Source: Paracoccaceae bacterium (GTDB lineage Bacteria > Pseudomonadota > Alphaproteobacteria > Rhodobacterales > Rhodobacteraceae). From it: a stretch of DNA of 9,047 nt. Made by a program: the position numbers and the translations under genes. Numbering within the stretch: the first letter of the stretch is position 1; each line of letters begins with the position of its first letter. The DNA is taken from contig WFTU01000147.1 of the NCBI GenBank assembly GCA_015485375.1, forward strand, positions 1 through 9,047, read 5' to 3'. Below are positions 1 through 6,194 of this stretch, one piece after another. The notes under the pieces were generated by a model. The model had not been told where the DNA came from. It worked only from the letters and a program-made list of their open reading frames with translations, and did no database searches.

Positions 1-407
1 AAGACCTTGGATATGATTTCGCGGTTGGCCCAACGGTCACGCTGCTTTCGGCGGACCTTGCAACCGGTTCTCAAAGCGCTCTGACCGCTACTGTTGATTT
101 TGGCAATCCGGGACCGCTCATGTTCGGATGGGAACTGATCCTGACCACGCTCGCGAGCGCGACCGGGTATTGTTTTCTTGAGGTGGCGTGGTCGCACGAC
201 AACACCGATTTCAGCGACACCGACAACATGGAAACCGTGACCGGGGTGAAGTGCACGGCCAGCACCGACAAGAAGAAGATCGGTTCGTTCCCCGTGCGGG
301 CGCGATACGCCAAGTTCCGCCTGAACAACCAGAGCGGTGGCAGCATCGACGGCACAGCATCCAACACGGCGCTGGCATTGACGGACATCTTCGGCAACCA
401 GGTGTAA
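1..407 (+). CDS. Phage virion structural protein, C-terminal part (5' end outside window)
   Basis: An open frame enters the window (first full codon at base 3) and ends at TAA 405-407, giving about 134 residues. It is open well upstream of the first ATG at 120, so the true start lies outside the window. The fragment is rich in Thr, Ala, Gly and Asn and in short alternating hydrophobic stretches, with no Cys pairs and no membrane segment, which fits an all-beta virion domain. It ends three bases before a LamG-type tail-fibre gene and shares its orientation, so a tail or tail-tip part is the natural reading. I do not recognise a named family. A small jelly-roll or carbohydrate-binding fold is possible but is only inferred from composition and context. 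Confidence 0.7.
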   Translation, partial: DLGYDFAVGPTVTLLSADLATGSQSALTATVDFGNPGPLMFGWELILTTLASATGYCFLEVAWSHDNTDFSDTDNMETVTGVKCTASTDKKKIGSFPVRARYAKFRLNNQSGGSIDGTASNTALALTDIFGNQV

Positions 408-410
408 CCG

Positions 411-2099
411 ATGGCCGTTCGGTTCGCGATCAGCCCGAATTACCATAGTTCGGGCGTCCAGCTAATCGGGAGCCTGCCGACCGACAGAAACCTGACCGTC
501 GCAGCGTGGGTGAATGTGGGTGCATGGTCGGCGTCCTACAACTTCCCGTCGATCCTTTCGATCTACAAGACCAGCGGCGGGAACGTAAACTACCTGAACC
601 TCGGCTTTGACGATGGCTTCGGGGCCGTCAAGAACTACTCATTTTTGCGCCGCTACTCGGGCACGGTCGAGGCCACAGTGCGCGCCGCCGACAACTCGGT
701 CGATACCACCGACAAGTGGCAATTCATTTGCGGTGTGGACAACGGGGCCGGTAGCCCGTTGCAGATGTATGTGGGTGATGAAACCACTGTCGCGGCAGAG
801 CCAAGCACCTATCCGCTGCAAGACACGCCGAGTGGCACTCCTGAATACTCGTCACTGGCGGAGCCTTGGATCGGCAATCGCATCCGACTCGACAACGGCT
901 TCCCGGGGGCGATTGCGTTTGTTGGTGTTTACGATGGGGCACTGACGGCGGAACAAATCCGCGAAATTCAGGTGGACCCGGCGCGGGCAATGAGCAAGCA
1001 AGCCCGCGCGCTGCTGTTCCCAGGTCTGACGAATATCGGGGACATTGTAGACACCGGGCCTCAAGGATTTCATGGCCGCACGACATTGGGCTCGGCCGCG
1101 GTAACGTTCGAGGCCCCGACGAAATTCATCGAGCCAGGCAGGGTTCTGCATCGTCCCTTGATGCTGGAATTGGCGCCAAAGGCAGCCACGATTTCCCAGG
1201 CAACCGGTAGCGCAGCGGGTGTTGGTGCCGCATCCGGCTCGGGGGCCGCGCAAACCACAGCAACCGGCAGCGCCGCAGGCGTTGGCGTGGCAAGCGCGGA
1301 TGGCGCGAGCATTACCGCAGCATCCGGGGTTGCTGCCGGTGTTGGTGTGGCGAATGGCGCCGGGGCGGCTGTCACCGCTGCAGACGGAACAGCATCTGGG
1401 ATCGGTTCTGCCTCCGCTGTTGGTGGTTCTCTCGCCGCCTGCGTTGGATCTGCAACTGGCGTTGGAACAGCGACGGCAGCCGGATCAGCGGTCGCAGTGG
1501 CCGATGGCAGTGCGTCGGGAATCGGGGCGGCGAGTGCGGCTACGTCGTCGTTTGCCGCCGGCGACGGCGCAGCCTCTGGCGTTGGCACCGCATCTGGTGT
1601 CAGCGGTGCAACGTCTGCATCCGGTGCGGGCGCTGCCACTGGCACCGGCACCGCGACGGGATCTGGCGCATCGGTCAGCGCAGCGCCTGGCACGGCCGGA
1701 GGCCTTGGCACGGCGACCGGTATCGGCGCGGCAACCGCCACAGCGAATGGCGCATCCGCCGGCCTCGGAACAGCAACTGGCGCAGGAATGGGCCTGGTGG
1801 TGGCTACAGGTGCTGCAACGGGCACCGGCAGCAGCGCGGGCGCAGGGGCGGCAACCGCCGCGTCAGCAGGAACCGCCGCAGGCGTTGGCGCCGCCAGCGC
1901 AGTCACCAAGGTTTTGGCCGCGACAGTTGGCACCGCTTCCGGTTTCGGCCTGGCAACCGGCGTCGGGGCCTCGCTTGGCACATCCACACGCCGGGTTGCC
2001 AGCCCCGCCAACAGTCGAAACGGCGGCACGATCACAACCGGGTCGACCGGTGGAACAATCACGACGCCAAAAAATGGCGGATCAATTCGCGCAGCATAG
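411..2099 (+). CDS. Tail-fibre-like protein: N-terminal LamG/concanavalin-like domain plus Gly/Ala 20-residue repeats
   Basis: This 562-residue protein is probably a distal virion protein that contacts host-surface glycans. Residues about 25-190 look like a LamG/concanavalin A-type jelly roll: LTVAAWVNV near 28-36, DKWQFICGVDNG at 101-112, a PLQMYVGDE strand at 116-124, and a closing GFPGAIAFVGVYDGALTAEQ at 163-182, which is the usual end of LamG-3-type domains. A linker (about 190-263) leads to thirteen 20-residue repeats (265-525), then a 37-residue tail with three GGTI/GGSI elements. The start at ATG 411 has AGGTG at 400-404 just upstream, overlapping the end of the preceding gene. The repeats contain almost only Gly, Ala, Ser, Thr and Val, so they should make an extended fibrous stalk. 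The fold is inferred from motifs, and the receptor-binding role from context. Confidence 0.8.
   Translation: MAVRFAISPNYHSSGVQLIGSLPTDRNLTVAAWVNVGAWSASYNFPSILSIYKTSGGNVNYLNLGFDDGFGAVKNYSFLRRYSGTVEATVRAADNSVDTTDKWQFICGVDNGAGSPLQMYVGDETTVAAEPSTYPLQDTPSGTPEYSSLAEPWIGNRIRLDNGFPGAIAFVGVYDGALTAEQIREIQVDPARAMSKQARALLFPGLTNIGDIVDTGPQGFHGRTTLGSAAVTFEAPTKFIEPGRVLHRPLMLELAPKAATISQATGSAAGVGAASGSGAAQTTATGSAAGVGVASADGASITAASGVAAGVGVANGAGAAVTAADGTASGIGSASAVGGSLAACVGSATGVGTATAAGSAVAVADGSASGIGAASAATSSFAAGDGAASGVGTASGVSGATSASGAGAATGTGTATGSGASVSAAPGTAGGLGTATGIGAATATANGASAGLGTATGAGMGLVVATGAATGTGSSAGAGAATAASAGTAAGVGAASAVTKVLAATVGTASGFGLATGVGASLGTSTRRVASPANSRNGGTITTGSTGGTITTPKNGGSIRAA
1203..1985 (+). repeat. Thirteen imperfect 60-bp tandem repeats encoding a Gly/Ala 20-mer
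   Basis: Residues 265-525 of the tail-fibre-like protein split into thirteen units with the pattern xGxAxGxGxAxGxGAxxxAx. Examples are TGSAAGVGAASGSGAAQTTA, SGVAAGVGVANGAGAAVTAA and PGTAGGLGTATGIGAATATA. The register is kept for the whole array except for one extra Gly at the start of unit 8. The units are clearly diverged in DNA, so this is not a recent perfect satellite. Gly at every second position of the GxG core fits a glycine-rich helix bundle or solenoid stalk; that structure is an inference. Confidence 0.9.
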
Positions 2100-2108
2100 G
2101 ACATCGAG

Positions 2109-2423
2109 ATGGCGGACGTTTTCTACATCAAGCGCAACGACACATCGCCCGCGCTTGAATACACCCTGTCACCGGCCGTCGATCTGACCGGCGCGACCGT
2201 GCGATTTCACATGAAGGACAGTTCGGGCGCGATCAAGGTAGACGCCGCGGCAACTATCAAGACGGCAAATCCTGGCGTCGTGCAATATGATTTCACGGCA
2301 GCAGACACCGATACCGAAGGCACATTCACGGCAGAGTTCGAAGTGACCTACGGCGACGGATCGATCGAGACCTTCCCGAATGACGGATACATCACTGTGG
2401 TCATAAAGGCGGACCTGGCATGA
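2109..2423 (+). CDS. Small baseplate/tail protein resembling the BppU N-terminal domain
   Basis: This 104-residue protein has the pattern of the BppU-N family, small all-beta domains at phage baseplates that anchor receptor-binding parts. Key stretches are FYIKRNDTSPALEYTL at residues 5-20, VDLTGATVRFHMKD at 24-37, GVVQYDFTAADT near 56-67, and a closing EFEVTYGDGSIETFPNDGY. This order (low-complexity start with DTSP, then the DLTGATVRFHM signature, then the Y/W-D-F-x-x-x-D and FPNDGY strands) is typical of the family as I remember it. AGGA at 2098-2101 overlaps the previous stop and sits 7 bases from the ATG. The gene overlaps the beta-helix gene by ATGA, so the two products are probably made in linked amounts. 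The anchoring role is inferred from family and position. Confidence 0.7.
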   Translation: MADVFYIKRNDTSPALEYTLSPAVDLTGATVRFHMKDSSGAIKVDAAATIKTANPGVVQYDFTAADTDTEGTFTAEFEVTYGDGSIETFPNDGYITVVIKADLA

Positions 2424-3862
2424 GCATACTCCAAGCGACGACCGGCAACGATCTGCAGAACGCGGTTCTATCAGCAGTCGACGGCGATGTGATCGAGGTT
2501 GCCGGCAATATCGGCGCCGTTGCGATCAACAGCGCAAGAAAATCTCTGCGCATCGTGGCCAAGGGATCGAAGATGCCTGTCTTTGCCGGCATCCGCATTA
2601 CGAACTCGGCGGATCTGTCCCTCGAGAACCTGCACTTTCAGTATCAGCCCAAGGCGGGTGATGCCGACTGGACGATGCCGTTTTCTTTCGAGACCTCTCA
2701 ACAACTGACGCTCAATGGGTGTCGCGTCGAGGGGCTTGACGGTCCCAACGGATACGGGTGGGGCCGCGGGATCTTCGCCCGTTTCATGGACGGTTTCTTC
2801 CTGTCTGGATGCCACGTGACCGGCTTCAAGGAGGCAGTGTTCCTGGCGGAGTGCCAGAACCTTGCAATGCAGGGAACAGAAGTCGCCTTTGTGGCTGGCG
2901 ATGCGGTCAAATGCAACGAATTGGTCGATGCACTTTTCGAGGGCAATCATGTCCACAATTTTCGCGCCGACCCGGCCGACAGCTTCCATCGGGACGCCTT
3001 CCAGTTGTCGTCGCCAAACGCCAAGATCGTTTCGCGCAATGTGACGTTTCGGGGAAACCTTGTGGATGTTGGCGACGGCACCTGGTCGCAGGGTTTTTTC
3101 CTGGGCAACCAGAAATTGCGCGGCGGCGGCGACTTCAACGCTTGGGCTTACCGGAACTTTCTGATCGAGGAGAACCTGATCTATGGGCGGCACCATCATG
3201 CGATCACCCTCGAGGCGGCGATTGACTGTGTCATCCGCCGGAACTCCGCGCTGCGTGCATGGGTGAACCGAAACGACGCCTGGAACGCGCGCAATGCGGA
3301 TGACGGGGCTACCCATCCCAGCATCAACGCCCCGATTGGGGCGCAGAACGTCGTGATCGAGGACAATGTGTCATGTGGCATCAGCGGCAGCGGGACAGAG
3401 CGGCGAAACGTGATCTTCGATACCAAGCGCGGCGAAACCTACGATGCCGCCTATTCGAACATCAAGACAAGCGTTGGTGGCAGGAATGACTGGAAGGTGA
3501 TCCCCGGCGGCAAGGCAGATGGCGTCGGAGTGACCGACATGGCTTCTCCTGGCTTGTCTGGTGTATCGGGATCGGCACCTTCGCCAGTTCCGCCCCCCAC
3601 ACCGACACCGGATCCAGCGCCTGAGCCGCCTGTGGGCGAGCCCCCTGTGGCCGAACCCGAGAGCCCCGGCCCTGCGCTGCCACCTGTGCAAGAAGTTCCG
3701 GCAGTATCGTTCGTCTACAAGAGCAATTCAGCGAAGGTCGGCGACGGAACGCGCATCACGCGCATCTGGACCGATGAATTCGGCATCCAGCATCTTGCCG
3801 TCATGGTCGACGAAAAGACCGAACGGTTTTCGGAAGTAGTAGCCAAGAAGTCGCAGGACTGA
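2420..3862 (+). CDS. Right-handed beta-helix tailspike / putative depolymerase
   Basis: This 480-residue protein is likely a tailspike-type protein that binds or cuts surface polysaccharide. Residues about 5-345 carry many short beta-helix rungs with regularly spaced hydrophobics and Asn: SLRIVAKGSKMPVFAGIRIT, LSLENLHFQY, LTLNGCRVEG, FFLSGCHVTGF, NVTFRGNLVD, FLIEENLIYG and NVVIEDNVSC. This is the pectate-lyase/NosD style of fold. A Pro-rich linker spans about 386-427 and leads to a separate C-terminal domain of about 53 residues (VSFVYKSNSAKVGDG onward), which might serve trimerisation or attachment. No N-terminal virion-anchoring domain is obvious; the preceding small BppU-like protein, overlapped by ATGA, may supply that function. 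I cannot assign catalytic residues, so enzyme activity is a guess while the beta-helix is well supported. Confidence 0.8.
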   Translation: MSILQATTGNDLQNAVLSAVDGDVIEVAGNIGAVAINSARKSLRIVAKGSKMPVFAGIRITNSADLSLENLHFQYQPKAGDADWTMPFSFETSQQLTLNGCRVEGLDGPNGYGWGRGIFARFMDGFFLSGCHVTGFKEAVFLAECQNLAMQGTEVAFVAGDAVKCNELVDALFEGNHVHNFRADPADSFHRDAFQLSSPNAKIVSRNVTFRGNLVDVGDGTWSQGFFLGNQKLRGGGDFNAWAYRNFLIEENLIYGRHHHAITLEAAIDCVIRRNSALRAWVNRNDAWNARNADDGATHPSINAPIGAQNVVIEDNVSCGISGSGTERRNVIFDTKRGETYDAAYSNIKTSVGGRNDWKVIPGGKADGVGVTDMASPGLSGVSGSAPSPVPPPTPTPDPAPEPPVGEPPVAEPESPGPALPPVQEVPAVSFVYKSNSAKVGDGTRITRIWTDEFGIQHLAVMVDEKTERFSEVVAKKSQD

Positions 3863-3894
3863 GGCTTTATCGGAGAACCCGAAACGGGGCAGCC

Positions 3895-3902
3895 GAGGAG
3901 GA
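3895..3902 (+). promoter_or_regulatory. Strong ribosome binding site opening the lysis block
   Basis: GAGGAGGA lies 8 bases before ATG 3911. It is one of the best Shine-Dalgarno matches on this strand and falls in the only sizeable gap (48 bases) between the tail genes and the following gene train. The train therefore seems to be entered by ribosomes here rather than by coupling. Confidence 0.7.
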
Positions 3903-3910
3903 CAATACGA

Positions 3911-4147
3911 ATGGCGGACATGGATTACGAGGACCTACTGGCAAAGCTCCAGGCGGCGCTCGAAAAGTCCGAGTCGGAAGATATCCACATCTTCGACAAG
4001 GCCGAGGTGGATACGATCCGCAACATGATCGACAGCTATCGGATGTTCCTGAACTGGGGCCGTCTTGGAAAGGTGATCATATGGATGTTGATAACAACGG
4101 CGGCGGGTCTTACCGCCTTGTCAAAGATCAAAGGGTGGGAGTGGTGA
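3911..4147 (+). CDS. Small membrane protein next to endolysin, holin candidate
   Basis: This protein has 78 residues. Residues 1-45 are charged and probably helical (MADMDYEDLLAKLQAALEKS, then DKAEVDTIRNMIDSYRMF). One hydrophobic segment follows at about 52-70 (KVIIWMLITTAAGLTALSKI), with a short basic/aromatic end. A cytoplasmic helical head with one C-terminal membrane span, placed two genes before a GH19 endolysin, suggests a holin or a regulator of holin. I do not recognise the exact family. The stop is overlapped by the next start in GTGA (4144-4147). Holin function is inference from position and topology only. Confidence 0.7.
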   Translation: MADMDYEDLLAKLQAALEKSESEDIHIFDKAEVDTIRNMIDSYRMFLNWGRLGKVIIWMLITTAAGLTALSKIKGWEW

Positions 4148-4326
4148 ACACCGTCGTTCGTCACACGTTCGGCTGGCCTGCGACCCTGCTGGTGTTCATC
4201 GCCGTGCTGCTGTTCCTGGTGCTGCCCACGACCATGAGCGAGGTGACGACCGATCGTCAACGCACGATCGACAGCCTGCAAATGCAGATCGACAGCCTGC
4301 GTGAACAGGTGGAGGCGATCAGGTGA
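4144..4326 (+). CDS. Small one-span coiled-coil membrane protein, spanin-like candidate
   Basis: The product is 60 residues from GTG 4144. An ATG at 4081 lies in the same frame but deep inside the preceding gene; I prefer GTG 4144 because it overlaps the previous stop as GTGA and has a purine-rich GGGTGGGA stretch just upstream. Residues about 10-28 form a membrane span (WPATLLVFIAVLLFLVLP), and about 33-60 form a heptad-like coiled coil (DRQRTIDSLQMQIDSLREQV). An N-in membrane anchor with a periplasmic coiled coil, directly before the endolysin, resembles a short inner-membrane spanin, but it is shorter than typical Rz proteins and I see no Rz1-like lipoprotein box nearby. Antiholin is the other option. 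Confidence 0.65.
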   Translation: MNTVVRHTFGWPATLLVFIAVLLFLVLPTTMSEVTTDRQRTIDSLQMQIDSLREQVEAIR

Positions 4327-5054
4327 ACCGGGCCGCAGTCTTTGCATATCTTCGCCAACGCGACAGCGGGGTTTTCGGCACGTCGCTGACGCAAGGGCAG
4401 GTCGATGGGGTCGAGGCCATCCTTGACGCCACCCAGGGCCTGCCGTTGGCGCAGCGGGCATACATCCTTGCCACGGCTTACCACGAAACCGACAAGACCA
4501 TGCAGCCCATACGCGAGGCGCGCGGGAAAAGCGATGCGCAGACCATCCGCAGGATGGACAAGGCGTGGGCGGACGGAAAGTTGCCGTGGGTGAAGCGCCC
4601 CTATTGGCGCAAGGACAAGGACGGCAAGGCGTGGTTCGGGCGCGGCTATGTGCAGATCACCCACAAGGACAATTACCGGCGGGTCGGCGCGGCGATCAAG
4701 ACCGACCTGATCACTGACCCCGGCGCGGCGCTTCTTCCTCACGTGGCGGTTCGGGTTCTCGTGGTGGGCATGGTGCGGGGGCTGTTCACCGGGAAAACGC
4801 TGGACGACTACATCGGGCCGAGCGAATGGGATTTCGTCGGGGCGCGTCGGATCGTCAATGGCACGGATCGCGCCGAGAAGATCGCAGGATATGCCGAAGC
4901 GTTCAGGCGCGCGCTGGTGGCCGGTAGAGAGAAAACGGTGCCCGCATCCACAAAAACCGAAAAAGCCATTCCTGACAGTCCAGATCGCAGCATTTGGGCC
5001 ATTCTGGCGGCCATCATCGCCGCAATCCGCAGGTTCCTGTCGAAGACTTCGTGA
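4323..5054 (+). CDS. Endolysin, glycoside hydrolase family 19 (chitinase-like lysozyme) type
   Basis: This 243-residue enzyme should cut the glycan strands of peptidoglycan at lysis. It matches phage GH19-type lysozymes throughout: LAQRAYILATAYHETDKTM at 42-60 with the likely acid Glu55, MQPIREARG at 60-68, the substrate-cleft block WFGRGYVQITHKDNYRRVG at 104-122, GLFTGKTLDDY at 153-163, and GARRIVNGTDRAEKIAGYAE at 173-192. The start is GTG 4323, overlapping the previous stop as GTGA, with GGAGG at 4311-4315. Unusually, after a short polar linker the protein ends in a hydrophobic or amphipathic helix (IWAILAAIIAAIRRFL, 224-239) that could tether it to the membrane. There is no N-terminal signal sequence, so export should depend on a holin. 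Which residue is the second catalytic acid I cannot tell. Confidence 0.88.
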   Translation: MNRAAVFAYLRQRDSGVFGTSLTQGQVDGVEAILDATQGLPLAQRAYILATAYHETDKTMQPIREARGKSDAQTIRRMDKAWADGKLPWVKRPYWRKDKDGKAWFGRGYVQITHKDNYRRVGAAIKTDLITDPGAALLPHVAVRVLVVGMVRGLFTGKTLDDYIGPSEWDFVGARRIVNGTDRAEKIAGYAEAFRRALVAGREKTVPASTKTEKAIPDSPDRSIWAILAAIIAAIRRFLSKTS

Positions 5055-5172
5055 ACCTCGCTCAAATCTGAAACCGAATCCGCCATCTCGGCGGCCAGGG
5101 CAGCAGCCGGTGCGCCAGACGTGGCACGCGGTGCAGGAGTGAATGGCCCGCCCTAACCGAAAGGAAATCGAA
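5055..5172 (+). other. Short intergenic stretch after the endolysin, open in the endolysin frame
   Basis: These 118 bases hold no gene I can support with a start and ribosome site. The endolysin frame stays open for 33 codons past its TGA, up to TAA 5154-5156, coding an Ala/Ser-rich peptide. This may be a chance opening, a decayed former C-terminus or a readthrough extension. No hairpin with a T-run is visible. Confidence 0.4.
5161..5166 (+). promoter_or_regulatory. Ribosome binding site that sets the start of the 53-residue membrane protein
   Basis: AAGGAA lies 6 bases before ATG 5173. The in-frame ATG at 5143 has only a weak GCAGGAG-like match touching a neighbouring stop and would add ten polar residues, so 5173 is the better start. 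Confidence 0.5.
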
Positions 5173-5334
5173 ATGTCCGACTTTATCGGCTTCATCGTCG
5201 TCGCCGCCGTGATCCTGTTTGCGGTCTACAAGACGTTTCCGGGTGACAGCCCGCTGAAAAAGGCCGCCGTGGTAATCGTCGGTGCGCTCGCCGCGCTCTG
5301 GGACAAGATTGCGGCCATTCTCGGGCTGGGCTGA
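5173..5334 (+). CDS. Small membrane protein (53 residues), unknown
   Basis: From ATG 5173 the product is 53 residues with one clear membrane span (IGFIVVAAVILFAVYKTF, about 5-22), a short polar turn (PGDSPLKK) and a second moderately hydrophobic stretch (AAVVIVGALAALWDKIAAIL, about 31-50). That would give a two-helix hairpin like small class II holins. An in-frame ATG at 5143 would give 63 residues. The TGA overlaps the next ATG by one base. I do not recognise the family. Its place just after the endolysin keeps it a candidate lysis protein, though several neighbours could compete for the same role. Confidence 0.65.
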   Translation: MSDFIGFIVVAAVILFAVYKTFPGDSPLKKAAVVIVGALAALWDKIAAILGLG

Positions 5335-5531
5335 TGCACGGCTCGATCGACACCGCCGCGCTGCTGGCCATCCTGCTGACGATCATCCTGATGGGGCTGG
5401 TGGTGGCCGCATCGCAACTGGCCGTCTGGCTGTGGGATGATTACCAGCGCTCAAAGCGGCCTCGCCTTGCCCCGCGTGATCCCGAAAACCTTGACCCATA
5501 TGGGCCGCAAAACCACGAGGTGACGAAATGA
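5334..5531 (+). CDS. Small single-span membrane protein (65 residues), unknown
   Basis: ATG 5334 shares its A with the preceding TGA (TGATG), a typical termination-reinitiation junction. Residues about 8-33 form a long hydrophobic span (ALLAILLTIILMGLVVAASQ and on), followed by a Trp-Asp border and a polar, Pro-rich cytoplasmic tail (RSKRPRLAPRDPENLDPYGP). No enzyme motif is present. The layout (N-terminal membrane anchor with a proline-rich tail) could suit a spanin-like or holin-regulating role, but nothing in the sequence decides this. The stop is overlapped by ATGA of the next gene. Confidence 0.65.
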   Translation: MHGSIDTAALLAILLTIILMGLVVAASQLAVWLWDDYQRSKRPRLAPRDPENLDPYGPQNHEVTK

Positions 5532-5713
5532 CCTATGGACCCATCGTGCGCATAATCCTGCGCTATCTGGTCGGCGCGGCTTTCATGGGGTCGCAGGCAA
5601 TCGGTGATCAACTTGCCGCGGACCCCGACCTCGTGGCCGTGGGGTCGCTGATCATCGGTGCGCTGGTCGAAGCCTACTATGCGTGGGCGAAGCGGCGCGG
5701 AGGCGCAACGTGA
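5528..5713 (+). CDS. Small two-helix membrane protein (61 residues), phage-conserved type
   Basis: The product starts MTYGPIVRIILRYLVGAAF and ends EAYYAWAKRRGG. Two hydrophobic helices, about 7-22 and 34-52, flank an acidic loop (GDQLAADPDLVAV), and the C-terminus is basic. I recall proteins with this R-I-I-L-R-Y opening, ADPD loop and YALAKRRG-like ending beside lysis genes of Rhodobacterales phages, but I know no proven function. A GAGG site at 5517-5520 lies 7 bases from the ATG, and the start overlaps the upstream stop as ATGA. A hairpin with a charged C-terminus also fits a small holin. Confidence 0.7.
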   Translation: MTYGPIVRIILRYLVGAAFMGSQAIGDQLAADPDLVAVGSLIIGALVEAYYAWAKRRGGAT

Positions 5714-6075
5714 CCAAAGATCGATACCCATATCGCCATGAGGGACCGGCTGTGCACGGGTCAAAACTGACAGATTTTCTCGTGTCGCTGCTTCATATGG
5801 TCGAGGACGGGTTGGTCCCCGAAGACGAGGCGTTTCCGACGCGGGAGTGCTCGAATCGCGGCGACAAAAACATCGAGCGAACAAACCCAAACTGGCTACT
5901 TGGTAAAATGTGCGCGGATGCGTGGGGGGTCGAATATGGTTCGGATGACTTTTTTGCCCGCTCAGAGGTCAACCGGAAGGCCATTCGGATCGACCAGCGA
6001 TACGGGATCATTCCATGTGGCCCGCCGTGCGAGAAATGCGGCGACAATTCCTTTGCGTGTGGGTGTGACGAATGA
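5710..6075 (+). CDS. Cys-rich hypothetical protein (121 residues), possible zinc knuckle at C-terminus
   Basis: The start is GTG 5710 in a GTGA overlap with the preceding stop, backed by GGAGG at 5699-5703. An ATG at 5683 in the same frame lies inside the preceding gene and lacks that support. The protein is soluble and acidic, without membrane spans. The last 20 residues carry five Cys (103, 107, 110, 117, 119) in IPCGPPCEKCGDNSFACGC, which could bind zinc or another metal; two more Cys are at 47 and 68. It is the only clearly soluble non-enzyme protein within a run of small membrane proteins. Function unknown; the metal site is inferred from Cys spacing alone. Confidence 0.7.
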   Translation: MTKDRYPYRHEGPAVHGSKLTDFLVSLLHMVEDGLVPEDEAFPTRECSNRGDKNIERTNPNWLLGKMCADAWGVEYGSDDFFARSEVNRKAIRIDQRYGIIPCGPPCEKCGDNSFACGCDE

Positions 6076-6194
6076 AATTCGTGGTTTCTGTCACCGTGAT
6101 CGTTGCCGCGCTTATTGCGTGGAGGGCATTCAAGGCCTGGCAGCGGGCGCGCTACTACCGCGAAAACGAGGAAATGTTCGGAGTGGACAAATGA
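6072..6194 (+). CDS. Tiny single-span membrane protein (40 residues)
   Basis: ATG 6072 overlaps the previous stop as ATGA, and the TGA at 6192-6194 is itself overlapped by the next ATG at 6191. The product begins MKFVVSVTVIVAALIAW and continues into a strongly basic helix (RAFKAWQRARYYR) with an acidic end (ENEEMFGVDK). This is one N-terminal membrane span with a positive cytoplasmic flank. The gene is supported by its exact fit between two overlapping neighbours rather than by similarity. The gap it fills would otherwise be the only unoccupied stretch in this part of the train. Function unknown. Confidence 0.65.
   Translation: MKFVVSVTVIVAALIAWRAFKAWQRARYYRENEEMFGVDK

Noticed and set aside
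1203..1985. CRISPR array or diversity-generating element suggested by regular repeats in or near a tail gene
   Set aside because: The 60-bp units abut with no spacers and vary throughout, so this is a protein-coding repeat. No reverse transcriptase or template/variable repeat pair is visible in the window.
1070..2104. A 344-residue open frame on the minus strand opposite the Gly/Ala repeats
   Set aside because: It is the complement of a GC-rich repeat that happens to lack stop codons; its product is a Pro/Ala/Val-rich mirror of the repeat, with no ribosome site or domain, and it opposes a well-supported gene.
1219..2187. A 322-residue plus-strand frame overlapping the tail-fibre gene
   Set aside because: Shadow of the same repeats in another frame (Arg/Gln/Pro-rich), running into the next real gene.
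2471..3316. A 281-residue minus-strand frame opposite the beta-helix gene
   Set aside because: No motif or start signal, and it crosses a strongly supported coding region.
3878..3888. CCCG-AAA-CGGG hairpin after the beta-helix gene considered as a terminator
   Set aside because: Only four pairs and no T-run; the lysis genes continue in the same direction right after it.
4858..5142. A 94-residue frame inside the endolysin gene, considered as an embedded Rz1-type gene
   Set aside because: No signal peptide or lipobox, Arg/Pro-rich shadow composition, and no clear ribosome site.
4257..5195. A 312-residue minus-strand frame opposite the endolysin
   Set aside because: The endolysin frame carries clear GH19 motifs; the opposite frame has none and is explained by GC-rich codons.
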